Part shown: positions 28,840-38,727 of the stretch, piece by piece
Layout: each line of letters starts with the position of its first letter
How positions within the stretch are numbered: the stretch's first letter is position 1
Assembly: GCF_009903625.1 (NCBI RefSeq)
Contig: NZ_CP047569.1
Coordinates: forward strand, 3,962,001-4,026,000
Length of the DNA stretch: 64,000 nucleotides
Reading direction: 5' to 3'
From: Microbulbifer sp. ALW1
GTDB taxonomy: Bacteria; Pseudomonadota; Gammaproteobacteria; Pseudomonadales; Cellvibrionaceae
Notes under the pieces: model-generated
The model's database searches: none
Told to the model about the DNA's origin: nothing
Seen by the model: only the letters and a program-made list of their open reading frames with translations
Program-made: the position numbers and the translations under genes

Positions 28840-30303
28840 ATGCATCAGTTGACCATCGCCGAGATCATCCGCGGTCTGCGCGACAAGCAATTCTCCAGTG
28901 TCGAGATTACCAGTCACCTGCTGGAACGCATCCAGCAGCTGGACGGCCACTACAACAGTTTTATTACCGTCACCGGCGAGCAGGCCCTGCGCGATGCCGC
29001 CGCTGCCGATACCCGCCTGGCCCAGGGTGACGCCCCGGCCCTGTGCGGCGTGCCCATCGCCCACAAAGACATCTTCTGCACCAGTGGTGTACGCACCAGT
29101 TGCGGCTCCAAAATGCTCGACAACTTCGTGCCCCCCTACGACGCCACCGTTGTGGATAACTTCCAGCAGGCCGGTGCGGTGAGCCTGGGCAAAACCAATA
29201 TGGACGAGTTCGCCATGGGCTCCTCCAACGAATCCAGTTTTTACGGTGCGGTCAAGAACCCCTGGGATCTGGAGCGGGTGCCGGGCGGCTCGTCCGGCGG
29301 TTCCGCGGCGGCGGTTGCCGCGCAGCTGGTGCCGGGCACTACCGCCACGGATACCGGCGGCTCTATCCGCCAGCCGGCGGCACTCACCGGCACTACCGGC
29401 CTCAAACCCACCTACGGCCGCGTATCCCGCTGGGGCATGATTGCCTTTGCCTCCAGTCTCGACCAGGGTGGCCCTATTGCCCGCACCGCGGAAGACGTGG
29501 CGCTGATGCTGTCCGTCATGGCCAGTGCAGACAAAAAAGACTCCACTTGTCTCGACCGCCCGCAGCAGGATTACACCGCCAACCTGAACGACACCATTGC
29601 CGGCCTCAAGATCGGCGTGCCCAAAGAGTATTTCGGTGAAGGTCTCGATAGCGAAGTTGGCGCACGGGTGCAGGATGCGCTGAAGGAATACGAAAAGCTC
29701 GGTGCGCAACTGGTGGAAATCAGCCTGCCGCACACCCATCTCGCGGTGCCCGCCTATTACGTCATCGCACCGGCGGAGGCTTCCGCCAACCTGTCGCGCT
29801 TTGACGGTGTGCGCTACGGCTACCGCTGTGAGAACCCCGCAGACCTGCGCGACCTGTATATGCGCTCCCGCGGCGAGGGTTTCGGTGAGGAAGTGAAACG
29901 CCGGATTCTGGTCGGCAGCTATGCCCTGTCCGCCGGTTACTACGACGCCTACTACAACAAGGCCCAGCAGGTCCGCCGTCTGATCAAGCAGGATTTCGTC
30001 GACGCCTTCAACAAGGTAGACGTGATCATGGGCCCCACCGCGCCCAACCCCGCGTTCAAGCTGGGCGAAAAAAATGCCGATCCGGTGGCCATGTACCTGG
30101 AAGATATCTACACCATCGCCACCAACCTGGCAGGCCTGCCCGGCATGTCCCTGCCCTGCGGTTTTGCCCACGGTCTGCCCGTCGGCCTGCAGATCACCGG
30201 CAACTACCTGGATGAAGCGCGCATGCTGAATGTGGCGCACCAGTTCCAGCAGAACAGCGACTGGCATCAAAAAACAGCCCCGGCAGCGGAATTGCGGAAA
30301 TAA
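28840..30303 (+). CDS. gatA: Asp-tRNA(Asn)/Glu-tRNA(Gln) amidotransferase subunit A
   Basis: Glutaminase subunit of GatCAB: releases ammonia from glutamine and channels it to GatB. The 487-residue amidase-signature enzyme has the catalytic triad Lys76 (IAHKDIF), Ser151 (GGSSGGSA) and Ser175 ([11 protein letters not shown]), three residues offset from the S. aureus enzyme numbering. It ends with [20 protein letters not shown]. The ATG at 28840 has GGAT seven bases upstream; longer open sequence to the left is a frame extension over gatC. Confidence 0.98.
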   Translation: MHQLTIAEIIRGLRDKQFSSVEITSHLLERIQQLDGHYNSFITVTGEQALRDAAAADTRLAQGDAPALCGVPIAHKDIFCTSGVRTSCGSKMLDNFVPPYDATVVDNFQQAGAVSLGKTNMDEFAMGSSNESSFYGAVKNPWDLERVPGGSSGGSAAAVAAQLVPGTTATDTGGSIRQPAALTGTTGLKPTYGRVSRWGMIAFASSLDQGGPIARTAEDVALMLSVMASADKKDSTCLDRPQQDYTANLNDTIAGLKIGVPKEYFGEGLDSEVGARVQDALKEYEKLGAQLVEISLPHTHLAVPAYYVIAPAEASANLSRFDGVRYGYRCENPADLRDLYMRSRGEGFGEEVKRRILVGSYALSAGYYDAYYNKAQQVRRLIKQDFVDAFNKVDVIMGPTAPNPAFKLGEKNADPVAMYLEDIYTIATNLAGLPGMSLPCGFAHGLPVGLQITGNYLDEARMLNVAHQFQQNSDWHQKTAPAAELRK

Positions 30304-30314
30304 GGAGACACGAC

Positions 30315-31766
30315 GTGGAATGGGAAGTAGTCATCGGGCTGGAAGTACACGTACAGCTCTCCACCCAATCAAAGATTTTCTCCGGCGCCAGCACCGCATT
30401 CGGTGCCGAGCCGAACACCCAGGCCTGCGCGATTGATCTCGCCATGCCCGGCACCCTGCCGGTACCCAATGAAGAGGCGTTCCGCTACGCGGTGATGTTC
30501 GGCCTCGCCATGAATGCCGAAATCGGCAAACGCTCGGTGTTCGAGCGCAAAAATTATTTCTACCCGGACCTGCCCAAGGGCTACCAGACCACCCAGCTGG
30601 AAAAACCCATTGTGGGCTCTGGTGAAATCGAGATTCACCTGGAAGATGGCAGCAGTAAAACCGTGCGTTTGCACCACGCACATCTTGAGGAAGACGCGGG
30701 CAAATCACTGCACGAAGACTTCCATGGAATGTCTGGCATCGACCTCAACCGTGCCGGCACTCCGCTGATTGAAATCGTCTCCGAGCCGGATATGCGCAGC
30801 GCCGCCGAAGCTGTGGCCTACCTGAAAAAGATCCACAGTATCGTCACCTACCTGGGTATTTCCGACGGCGACATGTCCCAGGGCTCCCTGCGCTGCGATG
30901 CCAACGTATCCGTGCGTTTGAAAGGCGAGGAAAAGCTCGGCACCCGCGCCGAAATCAAGAACATCAACTCCTTCCGTTTTATCGAGAAGGCGATCAAGGT
31001 CGAGGCTCAGCGCCAGATCGACCTGATCGAAGACGGTGGCAAAGTGGTGCAGGAAACCCGCCTGTACGACTCCGACAAAAACGAAACCCGCTCCATGCGC
31101 AGCAAGGAAGTGGCCAACGATTACCGCTACTTCCCCTGCCCGGACCTGTTGCCGGTGGTACTCTCCGACGAGTACATCGAACAGGTGCGCGGTGAGCTGC
31201 CAGAGCTGCCGGATGCCAAGTGCGCGCGCTTTGAAAGCGAATACGGCCTCTCGGCTTACGATGCGGATCAGCTGACCCAGGAGCGCGCCACCGCGGATTA
31301 TTTTGAACTGGTAGCAGCCAAGTCCGGGGAACCGAAACTGGCGGCCAACTGGGTGATGGGCGAGCTGGCGGCACTATTGAACCGGGAAGAAAAATCCATT
31401 GCGGATTCCCCGGTATCCGCGGAGCACCTGGCCGGCCTTATTGCCCGTATCAAGGACAACACCATCTCCTCCAAAATCGCCAAGCAGGTGTTCGAGGCAA
31501 TGGCGAATGGTGACGGCGATGCGGATACGGTAATTGAAGCCCAAGGGCTGAAACAGGTTTCCGACACCGGTGCCATCGAAAAACTGGTGGACGATGTGAT
31601 TGCCGCATCTGGCGCCCAGGTGGAGAACTACCGCAATGCCGATCCGGACAAGCGCCCGAAAATGATGGGCTTCTTCGTTGGCCAGATTATGAAGGCTTCC
31701 AAGGGACAGGCAAATCCGCAGATGATCAACCAGATCCTCAAGCAAAAGCTGGACGCCTTGCTGTAA
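30315..31766 (+). CDS. gatB: Asp-tRNA(Asn)/Glu-tRNA(Gln) amidotransferase subunit B
   Basis: Kinase/amidotransferase subunit of GatCAB: activates the misacylated tRNA with ATP and adds ammonia. The 483-residue product starts [16 protein letters not shown], has the cradle-domain signature [15 protein letters not shown] and the [17 protein letters not shown] block. A C-terminal YqeY-like helical tail binds tRNA and ends [18 protein letters not shown]. The GTG start follows AAGGAG by eight bases. The full gatCAB operon suggests that at least Asn-tRNA is made by transamidation. Confidence 0.98.
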   Translation: MEWEVVIGLEVHVQLSTQSKIFSGASTAFGAEPNTQACAIDLAMPGTLPVPNEEAFRYAVMFGLAMNAEIGKRSVFERKNYFYPDLPKGYQTTQLEKPIVGSGEIEIHLEDGSSKTVRLHHAHLEEDAGKSLHEDFHGMSGIDLNRAGTPLIEIVSEPDMRSAAEAVAYLKKIHSIVTYLGISDGDMSQGSLRCDANVSVRLKGEEKLGTRAEIKNINSFRFIEKAIKVEAQRQIDLIEDGGKVVQETRLYDSDKNETRSMRSKEVANDYRYFPCPDLLPVVLSDEYIEQVRGELPELPDAKCARFESEYGLSAYDADQLTQERATADYFELVAAKSGEPKLAANWVMGELAALLNREEKSIADSPVSAEHLAGLIARIKDNTISSKIAKQVFEAMANGDGDADTVIEAQGLKQVSDTGAIEKLVDDVIAASGAQVENYRNADPDKRPKMMGFFVGQIMKASKGQANPQMINQILKQKLDALL

Positions 31767-31780
31767 CGGATATGAAAAAC

Positions 31781-31812
31781 CTGCAAGTCCCGGAGTGGCC
31801 CGGGGCTTGCAG
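31781..31812 (+). terminator. Strong hairpin after gatB
   Basis: A 13-bp stem (31781-31793 with 31800-31812, including one G-U pair) and a 6-base loop begin 15 bp past the gatB stop. There is no T-run, so termination might be Rho-dependent, or the stem may protect the 3' end. Downstream, TATCTAATTACA occurs twice in exact tandem (31853-31876) before the amidase gene. Confidence 0.45.
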
Positions 31813-31910
31813 CACTGCAAGAGGTACCCATCCCCGGCTTATTTTCCGGAACTATCTAATTACATATCTAATTACAGACCTCATCACACTGTCACCGTAG
31901 GAAGAGCCCC

Positions 31911-33476
31911 ATGAAAACAATAAAACACCTGGCTACCGCGTTACTTCCGATCTACCTCTCTCTCGCGGCCACCGGCCTCCAGGCACAGGGAGAATATGCA
32001 ACCACCTCGCAAATTCGCGCGGCGCTCGAGCAGGGCTCCACAAGCTCGGAATTACTGGTCAATCGCTATCGCCAGCAGGTTCAGCAACTGAATGCGCAGC
32101 TGCACGCCGTGATTGAACTGAGCCCCTCTGCCATGAGCGAGGCCCAACGCCTCGACAAACTCCGCCGGGATGGCCAGATCCTCGGCCCCCTGCACGGTAT
32201 TCCCGTTCTCCTCAAAGATAATATCGACACCAGCGACGGGCTGCCCAATACCGCGGGTTCAATACTGCTCAAGGACAACATCCCCGGTCACGATGCCTTT
32301 CTGGTGGAACAGCTGAAAAAAAATGGCGCGCTCATTCTCGGCAAAGCCAACCTCAGTGAATGGGCCAACTTCCGCTCCACCAAATCCTCCAGTGGCTGGA
32401 GTGGCACCGGCGGCCAGGCCCGCAACCCCTACGACCTGAGCCGTTCCCCCTGCGGTTCCAGTTCCGGGTCCGCGATCGCAGTCGCGGCGGGCATGGTGCC
32501 CCTGGCGGTCGGCACCGAGACAGATGGCTCTGTCACCTGCCCCGCCGCAGTGAATGGCATCGTTGGCATCAAGCCGACCCTCGGGCTGATCAGCCGCTCC
32601 GGAATCATTCCCATTTCTGCGCAACAGGACACTGCAGGGCCGATGGCCACCACGGTGACCGGCGCGGTACTGCTGCTCGATGCCATGACCGGCAAGGACG
32701 ATCGCGACCCCGACAGCTTCGACAGCGCCACGAAATTTGTCGATGCTCTGCAACCTCAGGGCCTGCAGGGCATGCGTATCGGTGTGGTCAGGAACTTGAT
32801 GGGCTACAGCCCGCAAACCGATGCCGCTTTCGAACTGGCACTGGCGGTTATGCGCGAACAGGGCGCTACGATTGTCGACAACGCCAATATCACTACCCTC
32901 CCGGAAATCCACGAGCTTGAGTTTGAAATGCTCGCATGGGACTTCAAGGATGCACTGAAGGATTACCTGGCGACAGCGACAACAAAATACAAAGACCTGG
33001 ATTCACTGATTGCCGCCAATAAGGAAAATTCCACCGCAGAGCTGCCCTACTTCGGCCAGGAAATTTTTGAAATGGCACAGGCATCGGCAGGCCGCGAGGA
33101 AAAAGAGTTTGCCGCAAACGCGGCACAGCTGAAAAAGCTGGCCGGGGAACAGGGCATCGACGCCACCATGGCGCAACACAAGGTCGATCTGCTGATCGCG
33201 CCGACTGTAAGTCCGGCGTGGAAAATCGATCACATCAACGGCGATCACTTTACCGGCTCGGCCACCACGCCTGCTGCCGTTGCGGGCTACCCCCATATCA
33301 CCGTCCCCATGGGGTTCGTGCGTCACCTGCCGGTGGGCATTTCATTTTTTGCCAGCGCCAACCAGGAAGACAGGCTAATCCGCGCCGCATACAATTACGA
33401 ACAGTCCAGCCGCCAACGCCGGGAACCCCGCTTCCTGAGCGGTGATCCCGCGCTGGCCGTTTCCGGCCTCAAATGA
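31911..33476 (+). CDS. Secreted amidase-signature enzyme
   Basis: Exported member of the amidase signature family, 521 residues. A signal peptide (residues 1-26, ending LQAQ) directs it to the periplasm or outside. The Ser-Ser-Lys triad is Lys102 (LLKDNI), Ser183 (CGSSSGSA) and Ser207 (TDGSVTC). The C-terminal part has YPHITVPMGFVRHLPVGISF. It is a distant paralogue of the adjacent gatA but cannot replace it, being secreted. Relatives act on amides, acyl-peptides or small aromatic amides; the substrate cannot be told from sequence. It lies 144 bp after gatB, with a small PA4642-type gene 15 bp downstream. Confidence 0.92.
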   Translation: MKTIKHLATALLPIYLSLAATGLQAQGEYATTSQIRAALEQGSTSSELLVNRYRQQVQQLNAQLHAVIELSPSAMSEAQRLDKLRRDGQILGPLHGIPVLLKDNIDTSDGLPNTAGSILLKDNIPGHDAFLVEQLKKNGALILGKANLSEWANFRSTKSSSGWSGTGGQARNPYDLSRSPCGSSSGSAIAVAAGMVPLAVGTETDGSVTCPAAVNGIVGIKPTLGLISRSGIIPISAQQDTAGPMATTVTGAVLLLDAMTGKDDRDPDSFDSATKFVDALQPQGLQGMRIGVVRNLMGYSPQTDAAFELALAVMREQGATIVDNANITTLPEIHELEFEMLAWDFKDALKDYLATATTKYKDLDSLIAANKENSTAELPYFGQEIFEMAQASAGREEKEFAANAAQLKKLAGEQGIDATMAQHKVDLLIAPTVSPAWKIDHINGDHFTGSATTPAAVAGYPHITVPMGFVRHLPVGISFFASANQEDRLIRAAYNYEQSSRQRREPRFLSGDPALAVSGLK

Positions 33477-33491
33477 CAGAAGGAAGTAACT

Positions 33492-33788
33492 ATGAGCCTG
33501 AAAAAAGACAAACAGAAAGTTCTCGGTGAAGTGTTCGACGATGCGCGTATCGCCGGATTTCTGGAGGGGGATGCACCAGAGGGTTTCAACCGCGACTTTT
33601 ACCTGCTGGAGCGCGCCTACCGCGGTATGAAAGCGGAGAACTTTGAGACCTTTGTGCGCCTGTTCAAGGAGCAGGGCCTGGACCTGAACAGCCAGAGCCC
33701 GGAAGGCCAGACTCTGCTGGCGCGCATTGGCGAACACGCGCAAGGCGAAGACTACGCCGATATCCTGCGCGCAGCCGGGGCCGAGTAA
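33492..33788 (+). CDS. PA4642 family small protein
   Basis: Cytoplasmic 98-residue protein resembling the conserved hypothetical PA4642 of Pseudomonas. It starts MSLKKDKQKVLGEVFDD and has DEGAPEGFNRDFYLLERAYRG-like content, then LNSQSPEGQTLL and a C-terminal YADILRAAG. It is mostly helical and acidic, without Cys or catalytic motifs. Function unknown. AGGAAG lies upstream at good spacing. The CysZ-like gene starts 4 bp after its stop, so the two are co-translated. Confidence 0.88.
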   Translation: MSLKKDKQKVLGEVFDDARIAGFLEGDAPEGFNRDFYLLERAYRGMKAENFETFVRLFKEQGLDLNSQSPEGQTLLARIGEHAQGEDYADILRAAGAE

Positions 33789-33792
33789 CACC

Positions 33793-34722
33793 ATGACCTC
33801 CAACCCGGTACACGGCGTCAATGCACTGGTCCGGGGGGCGCAGCTGCTCACCCGGAAGGAGCTGCGCCCATTCATCATCATTCCGCTGCTGATCAACCTG
33901 GTGCTGTTTATCGCACTGGGCGCCATGATGATCAGCCAGTTCGACGATCTCGGCCGCTATATCGGCAGCCTGCTTTCCGACACCCCCGTCGACACCTCCA
34001 ACATGTCCTGGTGGCGCGCGATACTGGCCAAAGGAGCGGACTGGGCTGCCAGTATGTTCCAGTGGCTGGCCTGGCTGATTGCGATTGCCGTGGTGCTGCT
34101 GTTCTTCATGGTGTATGGCTACCTGTTCGGCATCATCACCAACATCATCGCGGCCCCCTTTAACGGCCTTCTCGCCGAAAAGGTGGAAGAGCTACTCACC
34201 GGACACCCCCCACCCCCGGAAGCACTGCACAGCATGGTATTCCGCACCCTTGGGCGCGAGCTGCGCAAGCTGATGTATTTCATCGGCTGGGGCATAGTGA
34301 TCTTCATCATTGCCCTGCTCACCAGCTGGACCGTGTTCATTCCTGCAATACTGACCGCCCTCTGGGGCGCCTGGTGCATGGCCATCCAGTATGTGGATTA
34401 TCCGCTGGACAACCACCAGCGCTCCTTTGGCGAACTGAAACGTGTGCTGATGCGCAAGAAGCTCACCACCCTCGGTTTCGGCGGCAGCGTAATGCTGGCG
34501 AAGATGGTGCCAGTACTGAATATCTTTGTGATGCCCGCAGCAGTGGCTGGCGGTACCGCACTCTGGGTCGAGAGAATCTGGGCCGATGGTGACCCCGGCA
34601 AAGGACCAAATGGAAAAGGGGCAAACGGGAAAGGGACAAATGAAAAAAGTATCCCGGTAGAAACACCACCGGCAACGGCAAAAAAGAAATGGCCCAAAGG
34701 CATTGAGGGCCCGGACCAATAA
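33793..34722 (+). CDS. CysZ-like (EI24 family) membrane protein
   Basis: Inner-membrane protein of the CysZ/EI24 type; E. coli CysZ imports sulfate for cysteine synthesis. From ATG 33793 (309 aa) it has the family start NPVHGVNALVRGAQLL, four to six hydrophobic segments, FGIITNIIAAPFNGLLAEKVEE and the YVDYPLDNHQRSFGELK block. It is longer than E. coli CysZ (253 aa) because of a soluble C-terminal tail of about 45 residues built on three tandem GKGxN units (34597-34641), ending basic. The tail is unusual. No other sulfate genes are nearby, so the sulfate role is family inference only. Confidence 0.87.
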   Translation: MTSNPVHGVNALVRGAQLLTRKELRPFIIIPLLINLVLFIALGAMMISQFDDLGRYIGSLLSDTPVDTSNMSWWRAILAKGADWAASMFQWLAWLIAIAVVLLFFMVYGYLFGIITNIIAAPFNGLLAEKVEELLTGHPPPPEALHSMVFRTLGRELRKLMYFIGWGIVIFIIALLTSWTVFIPAILTALWGAWCMAIQYVDYPLDNHQRSFGELKRVLMRKKLTTLGFGGSVMLAKMVPVLNIFVMPAAVAGGTALWVERIWADGDPGKGPNGKGANGKGTNEKSIPVETPPATAKKKWPKGIEGPDQ

Positions 34723-34734
34723 ACTTTACAGACA

Positions 34735-34765
34735 CAAAAAACGCGGGAATTTCCCGCGTTTTTTG
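34735..34765. terminator. Bidirectional intrinsic terminator
   Basis: ACGCGGGA (34741-34748) pairs with TCCCGCGT (34752-34759), flanked by six A's on the left and a T-run on the right, so it can end transcription in both directions. It lies between the convergent CysZ-like gene (plus) and the DEAD-box gene (minus). A further inverted repeat CGTACGA...TCGTACG (34773-34798) lies next to it. Confidence 0.85.
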
Positions 34766-34810
34766 TTTTAACCGTACGAACCGAATTTTGATCGTACGAC
34801 TCAGTACAAT

Positions 34811-36316
34811 TTATCGACGGGGGCGACCACCGCCGCCACGGCGATTGCCACCACCGCTGCGATTACCACCGCGGCCACCGCGCTCATCCCGATCGGGATA
34901 ATTGCGCTTCACATGCACTTTCGGCGGCTGCTCCAGCAATTCTTCCGGCGGCACCTCGCATTTCAGTTTGTTACCCAGCAATTGCTCGATGGGCTCCAGA
35001 CGCATGGCGTCGTCTTCACAGGCAAAACTGATGGAAGTGCCGCTCTTGCCGGCGCGGCCAGTACGGCCAATGCGGTGCACGTAATCTTCCGGTTCTTCCG
35101 GCAGGGTGTAGTTCACCACGTGACTGATGCCATCGATATGAATACCGCGGCCCGCCACGTCAGTAGCAACCAGCACCTTGGATTTGCCGGTTTTGAAATC
35201 TTCCAGGGTGCGTACACGTTTGTTCTGGGCGACTTCGCCCGACAACAGGCCGGCATTGATCCCGTGGGCCATCAGGTTTTCGTGCAGCCGGCGACACTGG
35301 TCGCGGCGGTTGGCGAAGACAATCAGACTCTCCACATCGTCCTGACGCACGATGTTGTACAGCAGCGGGTATTTTTCCTCGCCCGACACCAGGTATACGT
35401 GCTGGGTAACCGTATCGGTCGCCACGCGCTCCGGCTCGATCTCCACAATGATGGGGTCGGTGGTCCACTGCTCTACCAGATCGTCCACTTCCGGAGTGAA
35501 GGTGGCAGAGAAGAACATGGTCTGGCGGTGGGTCTTGCGCGGGGTCTGGCGCACGATGCGGCGCACCTGGGGGATAAAGCCCATATCCAGCATGCGGTCC
35601 GCTTCGTCGATCACCAGGATTTCCGTCTGGTCCAGGAAGCAATCGCGGTTGCTGACGAAGTCCAGCAGGCGACCGGGGGTGGCGACGAGAATGTCCACCA
35701 AGCGCTCGTTCAGCGCCTTCTGCTGCTTCTGGTAATCCATGCCGCCAACCAGCGTATGAATTTCCAGATCCGTGTGCTTACACAGGTTTTTGGCGTCGTC
35801 GGCAATCTGCATCACCAGCTCCCGCGTCGGCGCAATGATCAGGGCGCGGGCTTCACCGGCATAACGCTCCCCGTCAAAGGGGTGCTTAAGCAGGTCGTCG
35901 ATGACAGTGATCAGGAAGGCGGCGGTCTTGCCGGTGCCGGTCTGGGCTTTACCGACCAGATCGTGACCGTTGAGGGTTTCCGGAAGAGACTTGCCCTGGA
36001 TTGGCGAGCAGTACTGGTATCCCAGATCAGAGATGGCGTGCATCAGTGGCAGGGGCAGATCCAGATCGTGGAAACGCACCTTGCCTTCCTGGGGCTCCAC
36101 CTGAAACTCGTCCAGGCTCCAAGGCTTGGCCGGGGCCGGCTTACGAGAGCGGGTATTTTCACCGCTGCGGCGCTGATTGCGCCGGCGACCGCCGCCAGAC
36201 TTACCCTCTTCTCGGGACTCAGAAGACACTTCGCGATCAGGCTTGGAGCTGGTGGCCTTGGGTTCTGAGGGCGCTTGAGGCTTGTCGGACGAACGGCGGA
36301 AGAACTTACCTATCAA
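34811..36316 (-). CDS. rhlB: ATP-dependent RNA helicase, RhlB-type DEAD-box protein
   Basis: DEAD-box RNA helicase; RhlB works with RNase E in mRNA decay. The 501-residue product has a long basic Ser/Arg/Lys-rich N-terminal tail (about 1-65), then the helicase core: Q-motif region [10 protein letters not shown], motif I AQTGTGKT (124-131), Ia PTRELVMQ, Ib TPGR, II D237-E-A-D240, III S270-A-T272, and [12 protein letters not shown]. The C-terminus is an RGG-rich tail ([18 protein letters not shown]) suited to RNA binding. The tails exceed those of E. coli RhlB (421 aa) and resemble the Pseudomonas type. The exact subfamily (RhlB versus another RhlE-like protein) is inferred. Confidence 0.92.
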   Translation of the reverse strand: MIGKFFRRSSDKPQAPSEPKATSSKPDREVSSESREEGKSGGGRRRNQRRSGENTRSRKPAPAKPWSLDEFQVEPQEGKVRFHDLDLPLPLMHAISDLGYQYCSPIQGKSLPETLNGHDLVGKAQTGTGKTAAFLITVIDDLLKHPFDGERYAGEARALIIAPTRELVMQIADDAKNLCKHTDLEIHTLVGGMDYQKQQKALNERLVDILVATPGRLLDFVSNRDCFLDQTEILVIDEADRMLDMGFIPQVRRIVRQTPRKTHRQTMFFSATFTPEVDDLVEQWTTDPIIVEIEPERVATDTVTQHVYLVSGEEKYPLLYNIVRQDDVESLIVFANRRDQCRRLHENLMAHGINAGLLSGEVAQNKRVRTLEDFKTGKSKVLVATDVAGRGIHIDGISHVVNYTLPEEPEDYVHRIGRTGRAGKSGTSISFACEDDAMRLEPIEQLLGNKLKCEVPPEELLEQPPKVHVKRNYPDRDERGGRGGNRSGGGNRRGGGGRPRR

Positions 36317-36443
36317 CGGAATACTCGCTTAATGATCAAATATTCAGCGAGTATACCATCTATATGCATAGATAAAGCTATAGCGCCTTTGAGCCCGTTT
36401 TTTGAGTCCGTTTAAGGGTCCCAATGACTAACAGCAACCCGGG

Positions 36444-37070
36444 TCAGTTTTCCAACAGCCCTCGCCGCCGGGCAACCCAGTAATCCAGGCTTAAAAATCG
36501 TCCGCCACCAGTGAACAGCAGCGCCAGCAACATGAGGAAGTAAGTGGCCGCAAACTCGATACCGTTCTTCAGCACGGTAAAGTTGCCGGCCTCGGTCAGC
36601 CACGCATAGTTTCCATGCTCCTTGAGCAGCTCCACCGCCTTCTCTTTGCGCACCAGCGCCTCTTCGATCAGATCCTTGCGCCACTCCCAGGGCATCGTCA
36701 GTGTTTGCTCCGGCAGTGCGTGCCAACCGTACTGCCAGTGGGCTGTCACTGCCGCCACCGCCATGGTGAACATCAGCGGAATCACCGCGAGACGTACCCC
36801 CAAACCCAGCACCAGGGCGATACCGCCGAGAAATTCGGTCAATGCCGCCAGCCAGGCCAACAATACCGGTGCCGGCAGTCCCAGGCCCCAGTCCGGATTG
36901 CCAAACCAGGCGGCGACATCCTCAATACTGCCCAGCTTGTTGAAACCGGCCAGGATAAAGATAGGCCCCAGGAACAGACGCAACCCCAAGGGCCCCAAAC
37001 CCTCCAGCGGCCGCAGTAGATTCAGAAAACGCCGGTAAATCCGATTGAACCCGCTGTTGCTGCCATCCAT
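36444..37070 (-). CDS. DoxX family membrane protein
   Basis: Inner-membrane protein of 208 residues in the DoxX group. Four hydrophobic segments are visible, with the typical LGLRLFLGPIFILAGFNKLGS near 28-48 and LTEFLGGIALVLGLGVRLAVIPLMFTMAVAAVTAH near 77-112. An insertion rich in charged residues (about 122-150, EWRKDLIEEALVRKEKAVELL) separates the third and fourth segments, as in marine DoxX proteins. The ATG follows GGGGGAG by seven bases. The exact role is unknown; some DoxX proteins take part in redox stress defence. It is divergent from the MATE gene. Confidence 0.88.
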   Translation of the reverse strand: MDGSNSGFNRIYRRFLNLLRPLEGLGPLGLRLFLGPIFILAGFNKLGSIEDVAAWFGNPDWGLGLPAPVLLAWLAALTEFLGGIALVLGLGVRLAVIPLMFTMAVAAVTAHWQYGWHALPEQTLTMPWEWRKDLIEEALVRKEKAVELLKEHGNYAWLTEAGNFTVLKNGIEFAATYFLMLLALLFTGGGRFLSLDYWVARRRGLLEN

Positions 37071-37219
37071 AATTCGCTCCCCCGTATGCCGGGCTGATTT
37101 GCCATAGTGAACTGGTCGGAGCCAACCCAGGATTCTTACAGTCCTGGCTAGTGCAATCCGGGCGAGTAAACCTCAGCGCCAAGTCAGCTCCCAACAGTTT
37201 AGCCAGCCGTAGTCCCCCC

Positions 37220-38584
37220 ATGCCAAGACTCTACCGACGCGCCACAGCCACCGAGCTGCGCCACCTTGCCAATCTCGGCGGCCCACTGGTGGTCAGCAAC
37301 CTGGCGGTGGTGAGCATGGGTGTTACCGACACCATCGTCGCCGGCCAGTCCGGCGAGATCAATCTGGCGGGGCTGGCCCTCGGATCCAGCATCTGGGCGG
37401 TGTGTGCGGTGACCCTGATCGGTATGCTGGCGGCGATATCACCGGTGGTGGCCAACCTGCGCGGCGCCCGTGACGAACAGGGCTGTGCCCAGCAGATGAG
37501 TCAGTCGGTATGGATTGCACTGGTCGGCGGCTTGCTGGTCGCGGCGGCCCTGCTGGCAGCCCCACTGTGGAGCCAGTGGGTACAAACCGAAGAACCGGTG
37601 CGCAAGGTGATGGTCCAGTATTTACTGGCACTGTCGACCGGCACCCTGCCCTTCGCCTTCGGCAGTGCACTGCGGGGTTACTGCGAGGGAATGGGCCAGG
37701 TACGACCGGTGATGCGGATTTATCTCGCTGCGGCGGCGCTCAATATCCCGCTGGACCTGCTGTTCGTATTTGGCTGGGGGCCGATCCCGGCCATGGGCGG
37801 TGCCGGTTGCGGCTGGGCCACCAGCCTGGTGTGCTGGTGTATTGCCATCGCCCTTTACTGGCATGCGGGGCGCGATCCCGCTTACCGCGCCCTGGATCTC
37901 AAGCTGCTGCCACCGCGACCGCACTGGCCTACTCTGCGGCACCTGCTGGCGGTAGGTATGCCCATCTGCATCGGCGCCGCCAGTGAGGTTACCTTTTTCG
38001 CCAGCCTGACCCTGCTGCTGGCATCCTACGGCGCCACCATTGTCGCCGCCCACCAGATTGGCCTGAGTATCGGCTCCACCTTTTACCTGGTTGCACTGGC
38101 GCTGGCACAGGCCGTCAGCATTCGCACGGCGCAGGTACTCGGCCAGAAGAGACCCAAACGCGCGCGTTTTGTCAGCATCGTGGGGGTCAGCAGTGGCTTT
38201 GTATACGCCCTGTTCACGGGCATAGCACTGATCGCCCTGCGGGATCTGTTGGTACTCGCTTACACCGCAAACCCGGACATTATTGCCATCGCCAGTAACC
38301 TATTGTTGCTCGCTGCCGCTTTCCAACTGGTGGATGTCACCCAGGCCATGGCCTGGGGAGCGCTGCGAGGCTACAAGGACACCCGGGTACCCATGTACCT
38401 GCAGCTGTTTTCCTACTGGCTGGTAGGCCTGGCAAGCGCTTACTGGCTGGGAGAGCAGTACTGGGGGGTCTACGGATACTGGACCGGCATCTGTATCGGC
38501 CTCGGCACTGCCGCGGTGTTGCTACTGTTGCGCCTGAAACGCACCAGCTTCCGGGCCCTGGCTGTGAAACCGGCCACAGGCTGA
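37220..38584 (+). CDS. MATE family efflux transporter
   Basis: Cation-coupled multidrug exporter of the MATE (NorM-like) family in the inner membrane. From ATG 37220 the product has 454 residues and twelve hydrophobic segments. The N-half has GGPLVVSNLAVVSMGVTDTIVAGQ, and the C-half has AAHQIGLSIGSTFYLVALALAQAVSIRTAQVLG, the paired MATE repeats. A GTG at 37151 would add 23 polar residues and is less likely; neither start has a strong ribosome-binding site. The substrate cannot be told from sequence. Confidence 0.92.
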   Translation: MPRLYRRATATELRHLANLGGPLVVSNLAVVSMGVTDTIVAGQSGEINLAGLALGSSIWAVCAVTLIGMLAAISPVVANLRGARDEQGCAQQMSQSVWIALVGGLLVAAALLAAPLWSQWVQTEEPVRKVMVQYLLALSTGTLPFAFGSALRGYCEGMGQVRPVMRIYLAAAALNIPLDLLFVFGWGPIPAMGGAGCGWATSLVCWCIAIALYWHAGRDPAYRALDLKLLPPRPHWPTLRHLLAVGMPICIGAASEVTFFASLTLLLASYGATIVAAHQIGLSIGSTFYLVALALAQAVSIRTAQVLGQKRPKRARFVSIVGVSSGFVYALFTGIALIALRDLLVLAYTANPDIIAIASNLLLLAAAFQLVDVTQAMAWGALRGYKDTRVPMYLQLFSYWLVGLASAYWLGEQYWGVYGYWTGICIGLGTAAVLLLLRLKRTSFRALAVKPATG

Positions 38585-38727
38585 TTGCGAAAATCGCCAA
38601 ATATCGCGCAATTCGCCGGGAACCGATTGGCTATACTCGCGCTCTCACCAACCTGACCTCTGCATCTTCGGCGCCAGTTGTTCATACATCTGTTAATGCG
38701 CCTTTTTAACCGTCAACGGAGCATTTC

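Noticed and set aside
28765..30270. 501-codon minus-strand frame over gatA
   Set aside because: Antisense shadow; gatA motifs on the plus strand are complete.
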